61,441 nt of DNA from Candidatus Aminicenantota bacterium (lineage in GTDB: Bacteria; Acidobacteriota; Aminicenantia; Aminicenantales; Aminicenantaceae), in contig JAFGMO010000094.1 of assembly GCA_016927475.1 (NCBI GenBank), positions 1 to 61,441 of the forward strand, in the 5' to 3' direction. The translations under genes were made by a program, and so were the position numbers. Of the stretch, positions 55,276 through 61,441 are shown in pieces. A model generated the notes under the pieces. The model made no database searches. It worked only from the letters and a program-made list of their open reading frames with translations, and was not told where the DNA came from. Each line of letters opens with the position of its first letter. Positions within the stretch are counted from its first letter, which is position 1.

Positions 55276-56421
55276 TTAGCCATCTTTAATTTTGTATTTT
55301 CCGATGCTTAATAATCCTGTCTCTTTATTTTCATCAAGAAAATAACATATACCTTCATTCGTGATGAGAGAATGAGACAATCTATGATCCTCATTATTCT
55401 CAGGGAATCGTAAATAGAAATTGTCAATATAATGACCTTCCATGTCGAAGACATCTATGAGTGTCATGTTGTCCTTTTTGGTTGATGTAAAAACCCACAA
55501 AGTATTATTGACTACTTGAACCCAATTGCTGTCCCATTCATAATCAAATGCAGGAGGTTGGAGATTTTTGGGGGTCGGATTGTAGATGTCTGGGGAACTT
55601 CCGTGTTTTTTCGATTTAATACGATTATAAGGGCGTTTAAAACTATTTTCGATACGGCCGCTTCGCAGATTTATTTTGTCAATTTGATATTCTGCAGTAT
55701 GAAGACTGAAAAGATAGTGCTTGTAAGGAACGAAGGCAAATCCTGTTCGGCGCCACCAGTGTCTTTCTTTGATGTAATGTTCAACGGGAATATCTAATAT
55801 TTTTCTTTTTTTGCGGAAGTCCGGTGAGATTTCATAGAGAGTATATGGAGTCTCAAAGAAACCCTGTTTATGGATAAATTCTGAATAATGGATTTCGTCT
55901 CTTATACCGATTATTCTGTTTTCGATATAGCCAAGGTAGACAAAAGTACTTTTAGGAACTTTTTGTTCTTTAATGAATTTACCATGAATATCATATTTCA
56001 TGATTTTGGGCGGGATGCATGAGGTGACATAAATTATCTCACCATCAAAATAATAATAATTCGGACTAATGCATTCCGCGGGGCCTTCCCCCATTTCAGG
56101 TATCTTGAATTGAAGTTTTCCTTTGACATTATATTTATAGAGGGATGGGTAATCGAAAAAGATAAAGGATTCGTCATCCAACTGGGAAAAGTATCTGGGA
56201 TTTCTAAATATGATTTGATCGCCGTCATCTTGGATTCGCATGACCTCTTCTAATTGAATAATTCGTCCAGATTTTCTTTTGGCTATGTTTTTTTGGTGGG
56301 CGGGGAGAGAATCTCCAGCGGTAACGATTGTTATAAGGAAAAGAAAAAAGAGAGAAAAAATAAACAAATTTATGTTTCTCAAGATTAAAGTAAAAATATT
56401 TTTAATTGTTTTATTTTCCAT
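55276..56421 (-). CDS. Six-bladed beta-propeller-like exported protein
   Basis: 381 residues with an N-terminal signal or anchor helix (about 15-35, LFIFSLFFLFLITIVTAG). Propeller-like segments: SLYKYNVKGKLQFKIPEMGE then GPAE, IMKYDIHGKFIKEQKVPKST, and VFDMEGHYIDNFYLRFP. Distantly related in layout to the propeller at 40075 but without the peptide and thioredoxin neighbours. Function unknown. Confidence 0.72.
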   Translation of the reverse strand: MENKTIKNIFTLILRNINLFIFSLFFLFLITIVTAGDSLPAHQKNIAKRKSGRIIQLEEVMRIQDDGDQIIFRNPRYFSQLDDESFIFFDYPSLYKYNVKGKLQFKIPEMGEGPAECISPNYYYFDGEIIYVTSCIPPKIMKYDIHGKFIKEQKVPKSTFVYLGYIENRIIGIRDEIHYSEFIHKQGFFETPYTLYEISPDFRKKRKILDIPVEHYIKERHWWRRTGFAFVPYKHYLFSLHTAEYQIDKINLRSGRIENSFKRPYNRIKSKKHGSSPDIYNPTPKNLQPPAFDYEWDSNWVQVVNNTLWVFTSTKKDNMTLIDVFDMEGHYIDNFYLRFPENNEDHRLSHSLITNEGICYFLDENKETGLLSIGKYKIKDG

Positions 56422-56480
56422 TTTGCATCTTTTTATGATTTGGTAATAGACATAAGTTGGGGAGTTATGCCTCTATAGCA

Positions 56481-56522
56481 GGAAAGCGTGATAAATGCCT
56501 GAACTCTTTGGTCCCGGTTCAT
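56481..56522 (-). pseudogene. Remnant of the 5' end of an HNH endonuclease gene
   Basis: The minus strand from ATG at 56522 reads MNRDQRVQAFIT, matching the start MKRDQRVQAFIA of the HNH gene at 47790-48779. Homology stops after about 14 codons, so only the start survives, together with its upstream region. Confidence 0.75.
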
Positions 56523-56683
56523 CTTAAAATTATTATATATGGAATGGGAAAGAGGTCAAAGGAAATGATGGCGGGAATGTTGTTGGGAAACAGTACAGTT
56601 TTATAGGAATTTTTTGTAATATGTGATTGGAAATGGGATAATTTATAAGAAAGCGGGGACAAGTTGAGGAGACGACCATCCAG

Positions 56684-56791
56684 ATGACATTAGATCGAGA
56701 CGAATTAAAATCTCTCTGGTGGCACGTTAAGTGGGCTTTTTTCTGGATTTTTTTGCTGTTGATTTTCGGAGCGCCAGTGTTTTTTAATTAG
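56684..56791 (+). CDS. Possible 35-residue membrane peptide
   Basis: Frame MTLDRDELKSLWWHVKWAFF followed by a hydrophobic segment (WIFLLLIFGAPVFFN). A single membrane helix after an amphipathic start is predicted. It lies in the duplicated segment; the copy at 48931 is interrupted by two TAG codons at Trp positions. GGAG is 12 bases upstream, a little far. Expression is unproven; the size and hydrophobicity would fit a small membrane toxin or regulator. Confidence 0.35.
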   Translation: MTLDRDELKSLWWHVKWAFFWIFLLLIFGAPVFFN

Positions 56792-56815
56792 ATTTTTTAG
56801 CTGGGGATTGGGATC

Positions 56816-57476
56816 ATGAGTGATTCAATTGATCGTCAGGAACATATAAAGAACCTGGTCCTTAAGACTATAAAAACCATTATCAATCAATTCCATAGGA
56901 AACCTGATATTTTTTTCAATGAGCATGATTTCCATCAGTTATCATTCGTTTTACAGGCAGAAGGAGTTTTCCAAGCTTTATCAAACGAGCGACGGGAGGA
57001 GGACAAACATTTTGCATCCTGAGTACCCGACTTTGAAGAAGTTTCTCAAAAAAGATCCCCGGCTGGATGAGAAGGGAGTTCGGGCGCGATATGATATGGC
57101 GATCTTGAATCCGGAGTTCATCGAGAATAATGAATTCGAGAAAATCCGCTGTAGGGATATATCCAGATTCGATGCTGCGGATTATCGAGCGAAGAATCTT
57201 ATCGCGGCCCTGGAATTCAAATTTGTCATAGTACACGGTGAAAGCGTTAAGCACGAAATATATTATGATTATTTCAAACTCAAACTTGCAGAAGAAGCGA
57301 ATTTGAGGTGTATGCTGGTTTTTACGAATACGGATGATGGCGAAATCAATTATTTTAAGGAACCGGAAATGCAAACCGACAAAATAATTAAAAAGGTTTA
57401 TGTGGCGGTTTTTAGGCTGGATGGTAAAAAAATAAAGAAAGAGATACAATATCCGCGAGGTTGGTTGGGAGAATAA
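56816..57476 (+). pseudogene. Frameshifted PD-(D/E)XK-like nuclease gene
   Basis: Frame 1 runs from MSDSIDRQEHIKNLVLKTIK to about HDFHQLSF; the protein-like sequence then continues in another phase from about FYRQKEFSKLYQTSDGRRTN, then LHPEYP, to the end at 57476, so a frameshift lies near 56935-56955. The second part has RARYDMAILNPEFI and IAALEFKFVI, a D...ExK nuclease core of a family seen around restriction and defence loci. A single indel would restore one protein of about 220 residues. Confidence 0.7.
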
Positions 57477-57602
57477 TGAGGGATACAATACACATTTAAC
57501 AGATTTTTAGTGGTGAAATAAAAAGGCTGATGTCTTAAATTACGAAAAAGGGGGGAATTTTGAGAATATAGTTTTTAGCGGTGATTGGATAAGTGTTTGA
57601 CT

Positions 57603-58928
57603 ATGGAAAAAGAACAAATGAAACGGTTGTGTGTAAGGAAGAAAACATTGCAGAAGCAAAAGATTATCATTAAGAATACCAAATGGCGATTTTCATCTCT
57701 AACGTTCCTTGTATTAGTCATCTTTATATTAGGGCAGTATTCTTGCATAAATGATCTTTTTGTTTCATCTGCTGAGAAAAAAATTTTATCTTTGATGAAT
57801 GAATATGGATACGAAGCAAAAGAAATACTTGCAGACATCCTCAATAATTCTGAAAGTGTTGAAGAAAAAAGATGGGCTGTTGTAGGATTGACAGAGATTG
57901 GAGAAAAAGAGTCTTTACTCCAATCTCTTGATAATGCCATACCTTCAATAAAGGTTGGAATTCTTGATAATCTGCCGAGGTTTGAAGATAAGTCCTTAGT
58001 TCCGCATATAATGGAAAGGTTATCTGATCCCGATGACGAGGTAAAACTTGCGGCTGCTGAAGCTTTAGGAAAAATGGGAAATCAGGAAGGTTATGATATG
58101 GCTGTGGGGTTTCTAAATGATAACAGAATTAGTATCAGAGAGAGCGCAGTCGATGCCCTTGTGGGAATTGGAAACTCTAAGGCACTCCCTGAAATAAAAG
58201 CATTGTTGGAATCTGATGAATATGATGTGGTCGATAAGGCGATTTGAGGCTTAGGTAAGATGGGCGACAAATCAACTATAAAGGTACTTACAAGATTTTC
58301 TGAAAGAGGATTTCATATTCTTTCAATCTTGAAGGCACTTGGATATATTGGTGATAAAACAGCAGTACCGTTCATATCTCAATATATTAAAGGAGAGGAA
58401 CTTGTAGTTCGAGGGAATGCAGTAACTGCACTGGGAGAAATTGAAGACAAATCTGCTGTTCCAGTATTATTGGAAGCGCTTAAGGATAGAAGCCATTTTA
58501 TTCGTTGTCGAGCTGCAGAGGCTCTTGGGAAGATTAAGGACAAGTCTGCTGTTCCCGGACTTATAAATCTTTTGGAAGATAGAATAAGAATTGTGAGATT
58601 ACATGCAATTTGGGCATTGGGAGAGATCGGTCTTGATTCAACTGTAGAAATTTTAAAAGAACTGCTGGAAGATTCAAGCGGAACTATAAGAATCCAGGCT
58701 GCACGTTCACTAGCAAAAATGGGCGATATAAGTGGATATGATGTCATTATAGAATCTTCCGATCATCATGATTCGAGAATAAGAGAGTTGTCCATATATG
58801 CGCTACAACATATCTATACAGAGGAAGCCGTATCCATTTTAGAGAAGATCTCTGAAAACGATAGATTATTCAAATTAAGAGCATTAGCTAAAACGGCTGT
58901 GGAGGATATGAAATCGGATATGAAGTAG
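57603..58928 (+). pseudogene. HEAT-repeat protein interrupted by one in-frame TGA
   Basis: N-terminal membrane or lipoprotein-type segment (about 31-49, LTFLVLVIFILGQYSC), then PBS-lyase-type HEAT repeats of about 31 residues throughout (VKLAAAEALGKMGNQEG, VRGNAVTALGEIEDKSAV, FIRCRAAEALGKIKDKSAV). TGA at 58245-58247 falls inside a repeat (VDKAI*GLGKMGDKS) where a sense codon is expected; both halves share the same phase. Start chosen at 57603; the open frame from 57585 uses TTG. Recent loss of function or sequence error; protein-binding role otherwise. Confidence 0.72.
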
Positions 58929-58939
58929 GATCGTTGTTC

Positions 58940-59125
58940 CTTTTGAGATTTTCTTAAAGAGGCAATGGAAAAGAAAAAAAAAGAACAGCCATTCTATCCT
59001 TCTTAAGGGCGGAATTTTCTTATAGCCCCAAAAAGGCTGCAAAAATTGCTTTTAAGAAAAATCTCTCCCTAATGTGAAAACGATGTTATATTTTTATCGA
59101 TTATATAGGGTAACCAAGCTGGATT
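58940..59125. repeat. Repeat of about 180 bp, copy near 59.0 kb
   Basis: Shares with 59970-60145 the run GAGGCAATGGAAAAG, CCTTCTTAAGGGCGG, TTTTCTTA, AAAAAGGCTGCAAAAATTGC, TTTTAAGAAAAATCTCTCCC and a 3' part near ACCAAGCTGG. Not coding. Confidence 0.7.
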
Positions 59126-59140
59126 TTTAAACTAGATTTT

Positions 59141-59686
59141 TCAGGGTAGTTTTTGGGACTTTATTTTTTTTCTTTGAATAAAATCAGAGATTGACTCATT
59201 TTTAAACACCAAAATAAGGGCAATGGTAAATTGGATAATTTGAGGAAACAAGTTATAAAAGAAAAAATGACTAAAATTTCTATATAGATTTTCAGAGTAA
59301 GGCTCCAATATCATTCTATTTAGCAGAAAATCCACAAGAATGGATAATATCGATGGAAAAGAAACCACAATAAAATAAATTCCTATAAGAGCAATCCAAA
59401 AAGAAAGAGGCCCTCCTATTTTTTCCTTCTCAACAGATTTAGAGATTGTATCTTTCCAGATGAAGTGTGCGGCACTATCTGTTCTGAATAACAGAACAAA
59501 GCCTATCACCAATAAAAACAAGATTTGTATAAAGATATAAAAAATATAGCCATGTCCAATGTTTAAATCCGAACGTTTCAGCGAACTAAAGAAATGAGAA
59601 TAACTGGGAAGGCTCAAGATTAATAACAAATAACAATACATCCCAAAAAGTTTAAGTGCTAAATTTCTTGCATTTTTGATATTCAT
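59141..59686 (-). CDS. Small multi-pass membrane protein
   Basis: 181 residues with four predicted membrane helices (about 12-30, 45-65, 95-118, 145-165) and short charged loops. No recognised family. AGGGGG nine bases before the ATG at 59686 decides the start over 59710. It is flanked on both sides by copies of the same repeat family, so it may have moved with them, an inference. Confidence 0.6.
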   Translation of the reverse strand: MNIKNARNLALKLFGMYCYLLLILSLPSYSHFFSSLKRSDLNIGHGYIFYIFIQILFLLVIGFVLLFRTDSAAHFIWKDTISKSVEKEKIGGPLSFWIALIGIYFIVVSFPSILSILVDFLLNRMILEPYSENLYRNFSHFFFYNLFPQIIQFTIALILVFKNESISDFIQRKKIKSQKLP

Positions 59687-59867
59687 TTCAATTATCCCCC
59701 TTTTTTTCAATCAAAACGAACCAAATTTAAAGTATAGATACTAATAAACAATTGTAATCATAAAATCTCATTTGTGCCAGTTTTTTGTTAATCCTCCTAT
59801 CCTCTTAAGCTTATCCTCTTATCCTCTTAAGCTTGGCTGATCTATGTTATTGGTCAGACTTGCTTCA

Positions 59868-60145
59868 GCTTGGCCGACCTATTGTATTGGAAAAGAAAGG
59901 GATAATTTTTTCCCTTCCCTGATAGATTTTCCTTAAAATTGATTTATGGGCCTTAAAATCTATTTTAAGATTGTCTAAAAGAGACAATAGAATAGAAAAC
60001 AAAAAAGGCCGTCCTGTCCTTCCTTAAAGCAGAGGTTTTCTTAAACTTTAAAAAAGGCTGCAAAAATTGCTTTTAAGAAAAATCTCTCCCTGAGGGAAAA
60101 TCGTTAGTATATTATTATCAATTGGCTAGGTCAGCCAGGCTGGTT
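59868..60145. repeat. Composite repeat near 60 kb
   Basis: The left part (59868-59955, GCTTGGCCGACCTATTGTAT then TGGAAAAGAAAGGGATAA) matches 61311-61395; the right part (59970-60145) matches 58940-59125. Upstream, TATCCTCTTAAGCTT occurs twice (59798-59812, 59820-59834). The 59687-60186 gap is otherwise AT-rich without a gene. Confidence 0.7.
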
Positions 60146-60186
60146 TCTGGCTGGCTCTGGGTTTCTGGCACCTATTTTATTGATAG

Positions 60187-60636
60187 TTACTCAATCAAAT
60201 CCGGATGATTTTTTCTTAACCAATCTATAACTTGGATCTTAAAATCTCTGGCTGTTCTAATTAAATCATTAAACTCCTTTTCAGAAACAGTCCCGACCGC
60301 ATCGTATTCACTTGTGTTTCTTTTCCGCCTGCAGCTGTCTAAATAATCTCTAATAGGATTTAGTTGATTTCCCATAATAAGAGAAATCGCCTGAATTACA
60401 CGATAATGTTTGCTTTCACCTCTCCCGGTTCTATATCCCGATGAATAAAGAATTAAAGTAGCCAGTTGAAGCGCCGCATTGTAAGCTATGTTGAACCTCC
60501 AATCTAAAGAAATCTCTTCTTGTAAGGAATCCTTCAAATCTCTTCCCACAAGTGAAAGAAGATTTGAGATTTCTTTGGCTGAAGTTTCATATTTCCGCAG
60601 CCATCCGGCCTGTTCCCAATCATCAAGGCTCATCAA
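60187..60636 (-). CDS. HEPN-domain protein, toxin partner of MNT
   Basis: 149 residues, helical HEPN fold: SAKEISNLLSLVGRDLKDSL, NIAYNAALQLATLILYSSGY and CRRKRNTSEYDAVG, the R..RN...Y motif of this HEPN subgroup. The canonical R-x4-6-H is not clear, so RNase activity is uncertain. It overlaps the MNT gene by 14 bases and is second in the operon. Likely the toxin of a type VII-like HEPN/MNT pair. Confidence 0.8.
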   Translation of the reverse strand: MMSLDDWEQAGWLRKYETSAKEISNLLSLVGRDLKDSLQEEISLDWRFNIAYNAALQLATLILYSSGYRTGRGESKHYRVIQAISLIMGNQLNPIRDYLDSCRRKRNTSEYDAVGTVSEKEFNDLIRTARDFKIQVIDWLRKNHPDLIE

Positions 60637-61201
60637 CTTTTCCTATAATGTTGATAACCTGTCCGTTGATGACACTCGTTACAAAATGATCCTTTTCTTT
60701 TTTTCGCCGCCTAAATTCATCCTTTGAAAAGTGCGCGAGATTGACAGACCGATTTATAGTCTCTTGTACTCTGCTGATAATCTTTGTGAGCTCCAGTCCG
60801 GCAACATCAGAGACAACAAACAGATCCACATCGCTTTCAGCATTAAAATCACCGGAAGCAAAAGAACCGTATATAAAAGCATAATCAATCTTTTTTAACA
60901 GAGATTTTAAAGCTTCTTCAACAACATCTTTTATCCCAACCGTTTTCACAATCATCTTTTTTATTTCGGCATAAATGGGACAATCGGGATTTATTTGATA
61001 TTGATGTTGATTCCCCATTATTCTTTTTTTTAAAATTCCACCCGCCAGAAGATTTTTCAATTCTTTATCTACCCCTCTAACTGCAAACCCGGTTTTCCTG
61101 CTTAATTCATTGATATTATATGATTCATCAGGGGCAATAGTTAAAATTTTCAACACCCCTATCCGGATTTTTGAAGAAAGCAAGGCTTGAATGGAATTCA
61201 T
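60623..61201 (-). CDS. HTH-MNT nucleotidyltransferase antitoxin
   Basis: 192 residues. N-terminal winged-helix region (about 1-85: SSKIRIGVLKILTIAP, NINELSRKTGFAVRGVDKEL), then a minimal nucleotidyltransferase with YGSFASGDFNAESDVDLFVV (GS...DxD intact). Such antitoxins inactivate HEPN partners by adenylylation. The ATG at 61201 is chosen over the longer frame to 61237 because the 48-bp dyad 61203-61250 would otherwise lie within the gene. The HTH probably binds that dyad. Confidence 0.85.
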   Translation of the reverse strand: MNSIQALLSSKIRIGVLKILTIAPDESYNINELSRKTGFAVRGVDKELKNLLAGGILKKRIMGNQHQYQINPDCPIYAEIKKMIVKTVGIKDVVEEALKSLLKKIDYAFIYGSFASGDFNAESDVDLFVVSDVAGLELTKIISRVQETINRSVNLAHFSKDEFRRRKKEKDHFVTSVINGQVINIIGKVDEP

Positions 61202-61202
61202 A

Positions 61203-61250
61203 ATATCATATACTTTTGGTATATAATTATATACCATTGTTATATGATAT
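61203..61250. promoter_or_regulatory. 48-bp concentric dyad, likely operator of the MNT-HEPN pair
   Basis: Perfect palindrome GGTATATAATTATATACC (61218-61235) flanked by a second perfect pair, ATATCATATA (61203-61212) and TATATGATAT (61241-61250), sharing the same centre at 61226.5. It sits immediately upstream of the MNT start and would allow two dimers of the HTH to bind. Confidence 0.65.
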
Positions 61251-61310
61251 TTGTCAAATCTTTTGTGTTATTTTTCTTGCTTCTTGCTTCTATTCTTGCT
61301 TCTTTTGCAT

Positions 61311-61441
61311 CAGCTTGGCAGACGTATAGTATTGGAAAAGAAAGGGATAATTTTTACCTTTTCCTTATAGATTTTCCTTAAAATGGATTTAAGGGCAAAA
61401 ATTGCTTTTAAGAAAAATCTCTCCCTGAGGGAAAATCGTTA
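61311..61441. repeat. Composite repeat at the window edge
   Basis: The left part equals 59868-59955; then, after AAGGGC, it jumps straight to AAAAATTGCTTTTAAGAAAA and CTCCCTGAGGGAAAATCGTT, lacking about 110 bases present in the 60-kb copy. It runs off the window end. Confidence 0.7.

Noticed and set aside
20432..58247. Alternative genetic code or selenocysteine to explain the internal TAA and TGA
   Set aside because: Both TAA and TGA terminate many intact genes in the window, the two lesions use different stops, and no SECIS-like hairpin was evident.
61187..61381. 64-residue plus-strand hydrophobic frame at the right end
   Set aside because: It runs through the MNT operator and a dispersed repeat and has no ribosome binding site.

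Overview
The window is a bacterial chromosomal segment, AT-rich over most of its length with a GC-rich block at about 9-16 kb. The lineage is inferred, not proven. Tandem Hanks-type kinases fused to TolB-like and TPR regions, six-bladed propeller proteins, HTH proteins fused to FG-GAP-like domains, a secreted C-terminal domain of the 'DIKPGS...SINPRSKG' type and numerous REP-like hairpins together suggest an uncultivated Acidobacteriota- or Aminicenantes-like organism. No rRNA, tRNA, CRISPR array, integrase or intact transposase was seen.

Layout. 0-6 kb: two tandem paralogous Ser/Thr kinases (the first cut by the window edge) with a VapBC-type pair between them. 6-9 kb: a BrnTA pair, an AbiE-like type IV pair and arrays of short palindromic repeats. 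9-16 kb: addB-addA, the recombinational repair/exonuclease V operon, followed by a DUF4143 ATPase. 17.7-31.8 kb: defence genes: an HNH nuclease, a zinc-ribbon/PD-(D/E)XK gene broken by one in-frame stop, a complete type I restriction operon (hsdM-hsdS-hsdR plus a YgjP-like metallopeptidase), a solitary AbiEii-like nucleotidyltransferase with extra C-terminal domains, and a membrane coiled-coil protein. 32.1-39.5 kb: a tightly packed four-gene operon, Mrr - DUF6361 - phospholipase D-like - SNF2-like helicase, a candidate anti-phage system. 39.6-41.6 kb: an operon with a near-consensus promoter and four phased 10-bp repeats, encoding a small secreted Cys peptide, a six-bladed propeller protein and a membrane thioredoxin-like protein.

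42.4-47.6 kb holds what I consider the most remarkable locus. It is a three-gene operon: a radical SAM/SPASM peptide maturase with an N-terminal RRE-like segment; an OmpA-like domain fused to a 123-residue tail with 19 cysteines, 13 of them in exact C-x3-(D/E) motifs as in ranthipeptide precursors; and a protein fusing a QueC-like PP-loop domain to a TatD-like nuclease, resembling QatC+QatD of the Qat anti-phage system but lacking QatA and QatB. I know of no described system with this combination.

47.8-61.4 kb continues the accessory region: an HNH nuclease whose 5' end and upstream region are duplicated 8 kb away, a PD-(D/E)XK/GIY-YIG/DUF7662 fusion, a HEPN protein, an HTH-TM-FG-GAP regulator, a secreted repeat protein, a second propeller protein, a frameshifted nuclease, a HEAT-repeat gene with an in-frame TGA, a small membrane protein and a HEPN/MNT toxin-antitoxin pair behind a 48-bp dyad. 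Several dispersed repeat families lie between modules, including a ~107-bp element with direct-repeat ends found upstream of three minus-strand genes. The many broken genes, repeats and restriction or toxin modules mark this as a fast-evolving defence island around a conserved addAB core.
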